NCBI GenBank assembly: GCA_012519955.1
Contig: JAAYPH010000057.1
Coordinates: 1-36,816, forward strand
Reading direction: 5' to 3'
Length of the DNA: 36,816 nt
From: Candidatus Epulonipiscium sp.
GTDB taxonomy: Bacteria > Bacillota > Clostridia > Lachnospirales > Defluviitaleaceae
A program made the position numbers and the translations under genes. A model generated the notes under the pieces. That model was given only the letters and a program-made list of their open reading frames with translations. It did no database searches and was not told the origin of the DNA. This document shows positions 17,855-26,259 of this stretch, one piece after another. How positions within the stretch are numbered: the first letter of the stretch is position 1; each line of letters begins with the position of its first letter.

Positions 17855-19253
17855 GAGATTTTATAATGACTCTATTTTTCTCGTTTAAGTGCTCTTCTCC
17901 GCTTTCGGAATCTGTATCACTCTTTTCCGACAGCATGATAGGCAGATCACCTTCCGTAAAAAAGTCCGATATTGGTTTCATATTCAAATTCCAGCCCCCT
18001 CTTTCTGCGGTCAAGCCTTCTTTTGACAGGATGGTTCCAGTAAAAGAACCTCCTTCTATAGTCACACGGCCATTGGGGGCTATTAATACGCCTGTGATGT
18101 GGCGCCAGCCTCTTATAACAATATCGCCTTTACTGATGATAATAATATTGCCGCCAGGACTCTGACTGCTGTCCGAATAATAATTATCAGCCAATATTCT
18201 GGCGTTATTGGGTATATTGTTTTGAGTTACATTCCCTTCTATTGAGTAGCCATTGGCAGAAAACCATGCATCTTCTTTAAGTTTGAAGTCCAAGGAAGGT
18301 ATCTTAAAAGACGGTACATCGTCAACTTTAATACATTTGTTGATTAAATCCTGATCATAATACTCAGGGAATTTCAGATTTCCTGTATAATATATATTCT
18401 CGTTAATTTGAGGTGTCCAGCCTAATTCAACATTTCCATTCACATAGACATTGCCATGGATTTTGGCTCCTACTAATATTAAATCACCATTCACATAAAT
18501 TTCTCCGAAAATGTCTCGAACAGCGCCTCTTAGAAGATTCAAATTCCCATTAATATAAATCTTTCCCGGCTTATTTCTGTTTCCGATATCTCCAGAACTA
18601 TGATCCAAGGTAAGGGGACCATTGACATAAAAATTTGTAACCTTAAGGGCGGGATTGCTTTCTAATTGTATTTCTTCAAATATGATGCTTCCACTCTCTC
18701 CAATGATATTGCTTCCGGTAAACTTTAGTCTGGAGCCATATAAAAAGATATCCTCTAAATTGGCGACATTTTCATTCTCAATCCAATTTACCGTTACTAC
18801 GGAGGTTACGGTTCTTGTACTGTTTCCTATGCGTCCCTTGGAGGTTAAGGTATAGTCCGCACTATTTTTTCCACTTTTACGGGAACCGGTGACTGTGATA
18901 ATTGCCTCCGGAGGTCTGCCAAAATTACTTTCAAAACTATTTAGAGTAATAGGTCTATCCAAATCATTCTCTAAAGTTGAAAAAAACTCATCTTCAGAAT
19001 GGACCCTGTTGTATAAATCATTAACCTTCGTTCGAATCAAATCAATCGTATAATTAATACCGGCTTCTGCTATGTAGTAGGCACTTTCGCTGTCAGAATC
19101 AATTCTTGTCATTCTAAAAGCAGATGTGGACATCCCTACAACTGCCAAACCTAATATCGATACCACAACCAAGACCAGCATAACAAAAGTAAGAGCAAAG
19201 CCCTTTTCATTTCCAATCAATCTTTTCAAAAATCCCATAATAGATCCCTTCAT
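17838..19253 (-). CDS. PilX-like pilus assembly protein
   Basis: Last gene of the pilus operon (471 aa). The N-terminus GNEKGFALTFVMLVLVVVSI is a prepilin-like cleavage site followed by one long hydrophobic helix. Position +5 is Phe rather than Glu, as in PilX/GspK-type minor pilins. The next part (MTRIDSDSESAYYIAEAGI) is typical of the PilX N-terminal family. The rest has repeated IYINGNLNL/VYVNGNVEL-like beta rungs, suggesting a right-handed beta-helix. The ATG overlaps the previous stop as ATGA; the second ATG at 19238, behind AAGGGA, may be the used start. It probably sits at or near the pilus tip. That is inference from the PilX family. Confidence 0.75.
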   Translation of the reverse strand: MKGSIMGFLKRLIGNEKGFALTFVMLVLVVVSILGLAVVGMSTSAFRMTRIDSDSESAYYIAEAGINYTIDLIRTKVNDLYNRVHSEDEFFSTLENDLDRPITLNSFESNFGRPPEAIITVTGSRKSGKNSADYTLTSKGRIGNSTRTVTSVVTVNWIENENVANLEDIFLYGSRLKFTGSNIIGESGSIIFEEIQLESNPALKVTNFYVNGPLTLDHSSGDIGNRNKPGKIYINGNLNLLRGAVRDIFGEIYVNGDLILVGAKIHGNVYVNGNVELGWTPQINENIYYTGNLKFPEYYDQDLINKCIKVDDVPSFKIPSLDFKLKEDAWFSANGYSIEGNVTQNNIPNNARILADNYYSDSSQSPGGNIIIISKGDIVIRGWRHITGVLIAPNGRVTIEGGSFTGTILSKEGLTAERGGWNLNMKPISDFFTEGDLPIMLSEKSDTDSESGEEHLNEKNRVIIKSPIQEK

Positions 19254-19648
19254 CTTAGATAAATGGTCGATTCCACCTTTTCTTCCCCTATTCCTTTTAT
19301 TTTGATATCTATTTTCGAGCTTGATTTTGCAATCTCAAATAACTCTATGTTATAAAACATGGGAGTGGTATTTTTCATAATAATATTATTCTCTAGTTTA
19401 TAAACGTCTTTTTCATTTAGAATCAATATTCCGTTTTCTATCTCTACTTGATCCGCTTTTCTGATTTCTTTTGTTATGTAATGCATTGCATTGCTTACAT
19501 TTAATAAATTATTGGTTTCATTGGTTTGCATTTTAAAAGTTCTGCTGCCAAACAATAAAACCGATAAAGTTAAAGAGATTATGACCGAAAAGATTGCTAA
19601 AGACACAATTAATTCTATTAGGGTAACTCCCTTTTCGTTTTTTATCAT
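19250..19648 (-). CDS. Minor prepilin (PilW/GspJ-like)
   Basis: Prepilin of 132 aa with a 7-residue leader (MIKNEKG), then VTLIELIVSLAIFSVIISL, the class III signal with Glu at +5 that prepilin peptidase recognises. The rest is a short variable globular part. It overlaps the next gene by 4 bases (ATGA) and starts 10 bases after the previous prepilin gene, with AGGTG upstream. Its place as second of two minor prepilins before a PilX-like protein matches the usual minor pilin set. Confidence 0.78.
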   Translation of the reverse strand: MIKNEKGVTLIELIVSLAIFSVIISLTLSVLLFGSRTFKMQTNETNNLLNVSNAMHYITKEIRKADQVEIENGILILNEKDVYKLENNIIMKNTTPMFYNIELFEIAKSSSKIDIKIKGIGEEKVESTIYLR

Positions 19649-19658
19649 TGTAAAACAC

Positions 19659-20084
19659 CTATTCCGCCCATAGTAATAAGGTCTCCATTTTAGCCCTTAA
19701 AGCAGTATCTTCATAGACATTAACAATAACATTAATGAGATTCCCTCGCTCTTTAAGCTGAATGGTCACATATTGATCATCTACAGTCTTTCCAAATAAA
19801 TTTTCAGAAGGAGAAATCTTTTCAAAGCCCTTTTCTGTCCTTATCTGATCAAGTCCGGATTCGAAATCAACGGTCTGACTAAGTCCATAAATCATTTCCA
19901 TATAATTTCTGGCAGTATATGTTGCATCCAAGGATTCTTTTGAACTTTTTCCACTTCTGGCTGAAAACACAAATAATCCCATTACGCCGGTGATAATGAT
20001 CGAAATTAAAGTTAATGATACCAATACTTCTATTAAGGTAAATCCTTGTTCTAAAGACAACCGAATTTTTAAAAAAGAAAGCAC
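19659..20084 (-). CDS. Minor prepilin (PilV/GspI-like)
   Basis: Prepilin of 141 aa starting at GTG behind AAGGTGA. The 14-residue leader ends in EQG, followed by FTLIEVLVSLTLISIIITGV, with Glu at +5 of the mature protein. A segment (SLDATYTARNYMEMIYGLSQ) follows the pilin helix, then a small globular tail. Upstream, pilO ends 47 bases away. It is one of two minor prepilins of the cluster. The PilV-like label rests on order and size only. Confidence 0.75.
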   Translation of the reverse strand: MLSFLKIRLSLEQGFTLIEVLVSLTLISIIITGVMGLFVFSARSGKSSKESLDATYTARNYMEMIYGLSQTVDFESGLDQIRTEKGFEKISPSENLFGKTVDDQYVTIQLKERGNLINVIVNVYEDTALRAKMETLLLWAE

Positions 20085-20131
20085 TACTTATTCACCTTCT
20101 TTAACAACCAGAAGAAATTCATTAATAATGA

Positions 20132-20827
20132 CTAACTTACAGGCATAGAAGAAACATTTTCTCTTTCACTGACGATATGTGGAATACTATAAACATCAAT
20201 GACTGCAGTGCCAACAAACATTCCATTCTCTCCCGCAGAGTTTAATACAAGATTATTAATAATTAAGTGATATCTATTATTGTTAATTCGACTGATAAAA
20301 TTTTTAATATTATTGTAGGTTCCAGTAAAACTTAAGGTTATACTCATGTATTTGACTTGTTCGTTTTTCTCTGGATTAACTTGAGGTGTACTGTTTTCTT
20401 CCTCTATAGGGTTTTTAAAAGACAGAGCCAAATCCTCCAGAAGACTTCCTGCTCCATTCCCCTCTACTCTAGGCATAACGGTAGTATAGGTCGGATTTGA
20501 GAAGTTCATACTGTTTACTTCGATGCCTGCTCCTTCGATGATATTTTTCATATCTAAAATGATTTCTGCTTCCAGCATGTCCGAATAATATTTATTGGTA
20601 ATCGACGTCGTATGCTGTACAGCATGTTCATAATCTTCATATAATTTATTTTCAGGAATTGCTTTAAGTCGATACTCTTTAACAGTCTGTTCGGCATGGG
20701 CTACTTGCTCTTCCAGTGCATTAACGTTCTCATTAATCGGTGTATAGATATAGTTATAATATCCATACCCTATGATGATGACAAATAATGTGACAAGTAG
20801 GATGATTTCACGTTTACTGAGCTTCAT
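20132..20827 (-). CDS. pilO: PilO-like pilus assembly protein
   Basis: Inner-membrane alignment protein of the type IV pilus machine (231 aa). It has one membrane helix at about residues 9-27 (IILLVTLFVIIIGYGYYNYIY), a coiled coil (ENVNALEEQVAHAEQTVKEY), and a ferredoxin-like C-terminal domain (YMSITLSFTGTYNNIKNFI, with NNRYHLIINNLVLN), as in PilO/GspM. The start overlaps the end of pilN by 14 bases. It works as a PilM-PilN-PilO complex under the membrane platform PilC. Confidence 0.82.
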   Translation of the reverse strand: MKLSKREIILLVTLFVIIIGYGYYNYIYTPINENVNALEEQVAHAEQTVKEYRLKAIPENKLYEDYEHAVQHTTSITNKYYSDMLEAEIILDMKNIIEGAGIEVNSMNFSNPTYTTVMPRVEGNGAGSLLEDLALSFKNPIEEENSTPQVNPEKNEQVKYMSITLSFTGTYNNIKNFISRINNNRYHLIINNLVLNSAGENGMFVGTAVIDVYSIPHIVSERENVSSMPVS

Positions 20828-21380
20828 TTTTTCTCACATCCTTAATAAGACATCCAGCAGAAAAGGCGATTTTATTCTCATTACGATTGATTACACTCAC
20901 ATGAACCCTATCAAACAGTGCATTGTTTCTCAAATTGTTTTCCAGGTCTGCTATATCCTTCATAGAAGTCCCATTGCCTTGAATGGACAGTTCATGCATA
21001 TTTAATGATAATGATGTGATATTCATATTTGCTGGGAAACATCTTTCAAGACTATTGAAAAGCTCTATATCTATGATATCTGTAGACTGGATTGACTGAT
21101 CAATATTTGTAACGATTTCACCATATTGAGTGAGAATCTCGTATTTACTGACGGTTTCATTATATCGCTGAACATCAGGGTTTCTTTGGAGAATGGATAA
21201 TTCATTTTCTAATGCAGATAACTTATTTTTCATCTCTTTGGAATAAAGAAAAGTGAAAAGCTGTACAATGAACATGCTTCCTATTATAACGGATAAAGCG
21301 ATAATAAGGCCTAAACGAATGCGGGCCATTCTTCTGGATTTTTGTATGTAAGGGTAGAAAAAGTTATACTCTTTATTCAT
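20814..21380 (-). CDS. pilN: PilN-like pilus assembly protein
   Basis: Bitopic membrane protein of 188 aa: a short cytoplasmic N-terminus (FFYPYIQKSRRMARIRLG) that in the family docks into PilM, one membrane helix at about residues 24-45, a coiled coil, and a PilN-type domain (CFPANMNITSLSLNMHELSI). The start ATG overlaps the pilM stop by 1 base (TAATG), and pilO overlaps its 3' end. The short N-terminal PilM-binding motif of the INLLP type is not obvious, so the assignment rests on architecture and order. Confidence 0.78.
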   Translation of the reverse strand: MNKEYNFFYPYIQKSRRMARIRLGLIIALSVIIGSMFIVQLFTFLYSKEMKNKLSALENELSILQRNPDVQRYNETVSKYEILTQYGEIVTNIDQSIQSTDIIDIELFNSLERCFPANMNITSLSLNMHELSIQGNGTSMKDIADLENNLRNNALFDRVHVSVINRNENKIAFSAGCLIKDVRKNEAQ

Positions 21381-22438
21381 TATGGCATCACCCTGTTTCT
21401 TATACAGCCTGATAGAGCATTGGTATAGTCTGTGTATAAGTCCTTAAATTCTATTTCTGTCTTTCTAATATTCATTTTAATGAGATTCGTACTCACAATA
21501 TCATGTACTAAGCTTGTTGGAATGCCAGTTTTTACTGAAATGTATTCGGAAATATTAGGGATTTTTGAACTTCCTCCGTATAGCCATATTTTGTGAATAG
21601 AGTGTCCTTCATTGGTTCTTGTAAAATATAGAATAATTTTATTGATCTCCTCTATCCACTCATCCACATGCTTTCTTGTTATACTTTCAATTGTGTTTTC
21701 ATCCGTATTTTCTAAATTAATTTGAGCAGATTCTTTTTTTCTTTTTTCTGCTTCAGCCATAGGAAGATGATAAAAAGCTGCAATATCTTCGCTGATGTTT
21801 TTACCGCCAAAATCAATTCTTCTTTTATATCTGTATCTGCATTTTTCAAAGATCATAGCATCTATAGAACTATGTCCCATATCGAGAAGCAAGAAAATGA
21901 TTTCTTTATTTTCTTCACATTGTTTTTTGAATAAATTGATGACCGAGTCATGTTTCACATTTAATATATAAGGTTCTAAATCTAACCGTTTAGATAACTC
22001 AATATAGCTCTCCACTATATGCTTTGGAACAGCGGAAACAAGAATCTTTAGTCTGTTGATTCCTTCTGCAATGAATTTATCAGTAACTTTGAATTGTAGT
22101 ATATAATAATCCACAGGATTAGGAAGATTGTTCTCCATTTCATAACGAATCATGGAAGAGAGTTCATTCTTTTTGATTGACGGAACTTCTATTTCCCGGG
22201 ATAATATGGAAGAACCTTCAATGATATAGGAGATGTATGAACCTTTTATATTATGCTGCTTCATCGCATCCTTCAGATGATTCGCCAAAGTGTTGATATC
22301 ATACAACATTCCATCTTCATAAACGGTTAATGGCGTTTGTATGCTGCAAAGATTATTGATTGTAAAAACTTTACCAAAACCTCTGCCCTCAACGATTCTA
22401 ATATTTTGGGAGCCGATATCTAATGTAATATTTTTCAT
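21380..22438 (-). CDS. pilM: PilM actin-like pilus assembly ATPase
   Basis: Cytoplasmic actin-fold protein of 352 aa. Seen: the N-terminal phosphate-loop-like ITLDIGSQNIRIVEG, a second IIFLLLDMGHSSIDAMIFE block near residue 180, and IHKIWLYGGSSKIPNISEYI near residue 295. These are the three nucleotide-binding elements of the PilM/FtsA fold. The ATG is preceded by GAAAGGTG. It lies between the major pilin and pilN, the conserved pilMNO order. A strong stem-loop separates it from the pilin gene. Confidence 0.87.
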   Translation of the reverse strand: MKNITLDIGSQNIRIVEGRGFGKVFTINNLCSIQTPLTVYEDGMLYDINTLANHLKDAMKQHNIKGSYISYIIEGSSILSREIEVPSIKKNELSSMIRYEMENNLPNPVDYYILQFKVTDKFIAEGINRLKILVSAVPKHIVESYIELSKRLDLEPYILNVKHDSVINLFKKQCEENKEIIFLLLDMGHSSIDAMIFEKCRYRYKRRIDFGGKNISEDIAAFYHLPMAEAEKRKKESAQINLENTDENTIESITRKHVDEWIEEINKIILYFTRTNEGHSIHKIWLYGGSSKIPNISEYISVKTGIPTSLVHDIVSTNLIKMNIRKTEIEFKDLYTDYTNALSGCIRNRVMP

Positions 22439-22458
22439 GGGTAATCACCTTTCATAAG

Positions 22459-22502
22459 TTTTACCCTCTTTTCACCTGTCTTTTAGGGAAAAGAGGGTAA
22501 AA
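22459..22502 (-). other. 15-bp stem-loop between the pilin gene and pilM
   Basis: TTTTACCCTCTTTTC pairs perfectly with GAAAAGAGGGTAAAA around a 14-base loop. No U-run follows the stem on the minus strand, so it looks more like an mRNA 3'-end stabiliser or partial terminator. Such a structure would let the pilin message exceed the downstream assembly messages. Confidence 0.65.
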
Positions 22503-22511
22503 TGGTCTGGC

Positions 22512-22946
22512 TTATTCACCGGTATCCGTTAAGGGATAAAATGTTTCACCGCCGGCAGTAATACTGATCGTACCGTTCGTATTCACATTAACCGTAAAGT
22601 CGTCAGCTGCAACAGATTGGGGCTTTGGAATAGATTCAAGATATTTAGGCACCAGAACGTCACTTAAAGCACTGGCAGCGACAGAACTGCCTTCATATCC
22701 TACAAATCCCGTTGCAGCACCGCCACTTTCATTGAGTTTTAAATCCCCTTCTGTCAATGCCAAACTCACCGCATTGCCTATAATGCTGGCATTGTTACGG
22801 TCTGTACTCGCTCTGGCTCTTTCTTGATAGCCCACAAGTCTTGGTACAGCAATGACAGCCAAAACAGCCAATATTGCTATAATAACGATTAATTCAATTA
22901 AGGTAAAACCTTTTGTACTTTTTAAAGATTTTTTAATGTCTTTCAT
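22512..22946 (-). CDS. pilA: Major type IV pilin
   Basis: Type IVa-like prepilin of 144 aa. The 13-residue leader ends KSTKG, then FTLIELIVIIAILAVLAVIA with Glu at +5 and a VPRLVGYQERARASTDRNNA continuation, the standard pilin helix. The globular part is small, Ala/Ser/Val-rich and ends FYPLTDTGE. It has no cysteine pair, so no D-loop disulphide. ATG 22946 is chosen because GAGGAAGG lies 6 bases upstream; the frame also has a TTG five codons earlier. It is placed between pilC and pilM and followed by a stabilising stem-loop, which fits the most abundant product of the operon. Confidence 0.85.
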   Translation of the reverse strand: MKDIKKSLKSTKGFTLIELIVIIAILAVLAVIAVPRLVGYQERARASTDRNNASIIGNAVSLALTEGDLKLNESGGAATGFVGYEGSSVAASALSDVLVPKYLESIPKPQSVAADDFTVNVNTNGTISITAGGETFYPLTDTGE

Positions 22947-23051
22947 AGCAACCTTCCTCAATAATTTTTTATTAATACACTATTATTATGTCCTATTATT
23001 AGGCTTTTATCATTTGTCTAAAACACAAATGCCATAAGCAAATTTTTTGCA

Positions 23052-24257
23052 TTAGATTGCTTGTCCAAGCTCAAACATCGGCAGTACCATAGCGATTACA
23101 ATAGAACCTATTAATACTGCCATGACTACGATCATTAATGGTTCTAAGGCTGCAATAAGACTTTTAATTGCAGATTCCACTTCCATATCATAAAAATGTG
23201 CCAATTGTTCCAGTATTTCATCCAAAGTCCCGGAATATTCTCCAACCCTAATCGTTGAGATAACCAGGGGAGGAAAAAAATGAATTCTCTGCAATGACGC
23301 TGCTAAATCAATTCCTTTTCTCAGCTCTTCACTGGCAAGCAGCAAGCCGTCTTCAACAATTTTATTCCTTACGACTTTTGAAACAATTTCTATGGATTCA
23401 ATTAAAGAAATCCCACTGGAAAGCAAAATAGATAAAGTGCTGGAGAACCTGGAAGACACAATTTTTTCCATTGCTCTGTTGACAATGGGTATCTTCATTT
23501 TAATGGTGTCAAAAACAATTCTTCCTCTATTGGACTTAGAAAAAATTCTAAGTAAACTATAAGCCAATAAAATGAATACTAAAATCATATACCAGTATCG
23601 TATGACAAAATTACTAATCCTGATTAAGGCTCTTGTGGGTCCAGGTAATTCTACTCCTGAAGATTCAAACATCGTAACAAAAGATGGCATAACGAAAGTT
23701 AACAAAAAGAGTACTACCAAAACCGAGGCGATTCCTAGAATGACAGGATAAATCATGGCGCTTTTAATTTGATCTTGTATCTTGCTTTCTTTTTCATAAT
23801 GTAGGGCCATTTTATCCATAATGGTGTCAAGATTTCCGCTGACTTCCCCAACTTCTATCATGTGAATGAGTAATTGAGGAAAGACATCTTTATATTTTTT
23901 CATACTTTGGGATAATTCCTGGCCCTTTTGAACGTCTTTAAATATCCCTTCCAGAGCGCCTCTTAATTTTTTATTTTCGATTTGTTTTCTTAAAATGTCC
24001 AATCCACTTGCTATGGTTACACCGGCATGGATAATAAAATAAAATTGGCGGCAAAAATTAGATAAATCCTTTGCTTTTACTCTTTCGAAAGATAAGAAAT
24101 TTTTCGAGACATCCTTATCTAACTGCTCAAAAATTTTAATCGGAATATATCCTTTTTCTTTGAGCAAAGCAACTACTTCTGATTCAGTATTGGCATCCTG
24201 GATGCCATCCAGTCTTTTCCCTGTTTGTGATATTGCTTGGTACTTAAATTGAGGCAT
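23052..24257 (-). CDS. pilC: PilC inner-membrane platform protein
   Basis: Type II secretion F/PilC family platform protein of 401 aa. Seen: the N-terminal FKYQAISQTGKRLDGIQDA motif, two T2SSF domains each with a cytoplasmic helix bundle followed by membrane helices (LPGPTRALIRISNF; ending MVVMAVLIGSIVIAMVLPMFELG), and GEVSGNLDTIMDKMA / GEYSGTLDEILEQLA, the duplicated GExSG motif. ATG 24257 is favoured, with AGGAG 10 bases upstream; a TTG three codons earlier sits too close to that site. It starts 13 bases after pilB. Confidence 0.92.
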   Translation of the reverse strand: MPQFKYQAISQTGKRLDGIQDANTESEVVALLKEKGYIPIKIFEQLDKDVSKNFLSFERVKAKDLSNFCRQFYFIIHAGVTIASGLDILRKQIENKKLRGALEGIFKDVQKGQELSQSMKKYKDVFPQLLIHMIEVGEVSGNLDTIMDKMALHYEKESKIQDQIKSAMIYPVILGIASVLVVLFLLTFVMPSFVTMFESSGVELPGPTRALIRISNFVIRYWYMILVFILLAYSLLRIFSKSNRGRIVFDTIKMKIPIVNRAMEKIVSSRFSSTLSILLSSGISLIESIEIVSKVVRNKIVEDGLLLASEELRKGIDLAASLQRIHFFPPLVISTIRVGEYSGTLDEILEQLAHFYDMEVESAIKSLIAALEPLMIVVMAVLIGSIVIAMVLPMFELGQAI

Positions 24258-24270
24258 TGCATTCAAACTC

Positions 24271-25938
24271 CTAGTCTAAAGAATATGAAATTCTTATAAA
24301 TTCATCGATGGTCGTTACGCCTTCTAATACAAGCTGTTTGCAGTTATCCCTTAAAGGGGTCATTCCATTTTTGATGGCTGCACTTTTTATATCATCTTCA
24401 CTGGCATTATTATTTATTAGTTTCCTGATTTCTTTATCTACATACATAATTTCATGGATGGCAGTTCTTCCTCTGTATCCCGTGTTTTTACAATAATTGC
24501 ACCCTTCCCCTTTATAAAGAATTTTTAAATCCTTCATATTTAAGATCTCCAATTCATTTTCGCCGGGCTCATAAGAAATTTTACAATGGGGGCAAATTTT
24601 TTTCACAAGTCTTTGGGCAATAACCCCTACTAAGGCAGAAGACACTAAATAAGGTTCTATTCCCATATCCAATAATCTTATAATGCTTGAAGCAGTATCA
24701 TTGGTATGCAGGGTGCTTAAAACCAAATGACCGGTGATTGCAGCTCTTACCGCAATCTGTGATGTTTCGGTATCACGAATCTCACCAATCATAATAATGT
24801 CCGGATCTTGTCTTAGTATGGAGCGCAGCACGCTGGCAAAGGTCAAACCTATCTTTGGATTGACCGATGTCTGATTTAAGCCGAAAATTTTATATTCCAC
24901 CGGATCTTCAACGGTTACAATATTTTTACGTTCGTCATTAAGCTCTGACAGTAATGTATAAAGGGTGGTAGTTTTTCCGCTTCCAGTAGGACCTGTGACG
25001 AGCAAAATACCATCAGGGTTTTTTATCAGCTCATCAATACGCAGACTGTTCTCCTTTGTGAAACCTAATCTATCCCTTCCTTTTATAAAATTGCTTCTAT
25101 CCAGTAATCGAATTACAATTTTTTCACCGTAAACCGTAGGATGTATGGATATTCTCAGGTCGATTTCCCGGTTATTCATCTTGATTTCTATTCTGCCGTC
25201 CTGGGGGATTCTTTTTTCTGCGGTATTCATTTTGCCTAGAACCTTTATCCTGGCTGTAACGGCAGGATGTGCATTGATATCCAATTTCATAGCTTCATGC
25301 AATTCCCCATCTACTCTAAACCGAACTCTAATGAACTCTTCAAAAGGCTCTATATGAATATCACTGGCACCACTGACAACTGCTTGTTTAATAATTGAAT
25401 TCACAATACGGACAATGGGTGCCATTTCAATGTCTGAAATTTCGTCCTCGATTTCCTCGTCTTCCAGATCTCCCTGCTGCTTCTTAAAATCTTCCATTGC
25501 CTGTTTCGTAGACTGTTTTCCATAATACTTTTCTATCGCTATCTGTATACTTTTTTTCGTTGCAATATAGGGCTTAATACCATATCCTGTTGCGATTTTC
25601 AAATCGTCAATCCCATAGAAATTCAGGGGATCTGCCATCGCGACATGCAAGACCTTGTCTTCTTCTTTAAAAGGAAATACCATATGTCTCCTCGCCAAAT
25701 CTTCACTAATACGCTGTGGAACCTCTGGATTAATCAATTCTTTCTCCAAATTAATCCTGGGTATCCCCAATTGAATTTCCAGGGTCTTTAATATATCTTT
25801 CTCCGTAACATACCCCAGTTCGATCAATACTTCACCTAATTTTTTATTGCTTGCAGATCGTTCTTTTAATGCCTCATCCAGTTGTTTCTTGGTAATCAAA
25901 CCACCATTAATTAAAATATCTCCCAGTCGTTTATTCAT
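24271..25938 (-). CDS. pilB: PilB pilus extension ATPase
   Basis: Hexameric ATPase that drives pilus assembly (555 aa). Seen: an N-terminal MshEN/GspE-II domain (RLGDILINGGLITKKQLDEAL); the Walker A GPTGSGKTTTLY (about residue 320); the Asp box and Walker B QDPDIIMIGEIRDTET; a His box (AITGHLVLSTLHTND); and a tetracysteine zinc element (CPHC, then CNYC), typical of PilB/GspE and absent from PilT. ATG 25938 was chosen; the in-frame TTG four codons earlier has no ribosome site. First gene of the nine-gene operon. No c-di-GMP-I riboswitch motif is visible upstream; the spacer instead holds repeat copy A. Confidence 0.93.
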   Translation of the reverse strand: MNKRLGDILINGGLITKKQLDEALKERSASNKKLGEVLIELGYVTEKDILKTLEIQLGIPRINLEKELINPEVPQRISEDLARRHMVFPFKEEDKVLHVAMADPLNFYGIDDLKIATGYGIKPYIATKKSIQIAIEKYYGKQSTKQAMEDFKKQQGDLEDEEIEDEISDIEMAPIVRIVNSIIKQAVVSGASDIHIEPFEEFIRVRFRVDGELHEAMKLDINAHPAVTARIKVLGKMNTAEKRIPQDGRIEIKMNNREIDLRISIHPTVYGEKIVIRLLDRSNFIKGRDRLGFTKENSLRIDELIKNPDGILLVTGPTGSGKTTTLYTLLSELNDERKNIVTVEDPVEYKIFGLNQTSVNPKIGLTFASVLRSILRQDPDIIMIGEIRDTETSQIAVRAAITGHLVLSTLHTNDTASSIIRLLDMGIEPYLVSSALVGVIAQRLVKKICPHCKISYEPGENELEILNMKDLKILYKGEGCNYCKNTGYRGRTAIHEIMYVDKEIRKLINNNASEDDIKSAAIKNGMTPLRDNCKQLVLEGVTTIDEFIRISYSLD

Positions 25939-26025
25939 ACTGTCCACCAACTTATAAACATATAATAGGATATTTCTAGTTAGTTTAATCCATATATGTA
26001 TGATCTATGCATGGATACAAAGGGC

Positions 26026-26163
26026 ATACAGAAAGAGTTTCGCCTGCGAAACTCTCGCGCCGAGCGTGGTCGGCAAAGCCGACAAAATACAATACGCGCG
26101 AGTGTGCATTATACCCGGAGGGCTTTTTATTGTATAAGAAATATGGAGGAATTTCCTATGCAA
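26026..26163 (+). repeat. GC-rich hairpin element, copy A
   Basis: One of three dispersed copies; the 133-base core is 26031-26163. Internal inverted repeats in order: AGAGTTTCG/CGAAACTCT; GCCGA/TCGGC competing with GTCGGC/GCCGAC; long-range CTCGCGC/GCGCGAG; CCC/GGG before TTTTT; and a terminal palindrome, degenerate here (TATAAGAAAT against ATTTCCTATG), with GGAGGA in its loop. Hand alignment gives about 94% identity to copy C and 89% to copy B, without gaps. Orientation points to the cupin gene. Confidence 0.9.
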
Positions 26164-26165
26164 TT

Positions 26166-26184
26166 AAAAAAGCGGCAAAGCCGC
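26166..26184 (-). terminator. Hairpin terminator abutting repeat copy A
   Basis: GCGGC-AAA-GCCGC, which on the minus strand is followed by TTTTTT and then directly by the 3' end of repeat copy A. It reads toward the repeat. No minus-strand gene lies just upstream of it. Confidence 0.6.
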
Positions 26185-26259
26185 ATTTAGGAAATATTGT
26201 GTTACTTTTTTTACCATTATTCATATAATATTACAAAACCTATGAAAGGGATGAATCAT

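Larger units (their letters stand above)
25939..26259. other. Divergent spacer holding repeat copy A
   Basis: A 321-base region between pilB (minus) and the cupin gene (plus). Apart from the hairpin element at 26026-26163 and a minus-strand hairpin terminator (26166-26184) it is AT-rich. Small reading frames across the repeat (starting near 25996 and 26007) have no ribosome site and follow the repeat frame, so they are not called as genes. Confidence 0.6.

Noticed and set aside
25939-26025. Possible c-di-GMP riboswitch before the pilus operon
   Set aside because: Such switches are common before clostridial pilus genes, but the conserved GEMM-type core is not present in this spacer.
25996-26228. 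Two overlapping plus-strand reading frames across repeat copy A
   Set aside because: They follow the repeat, have no ribosome site, and the same frames recur in copies B and C where they are cut differently. They are repeat shadows, not genes.
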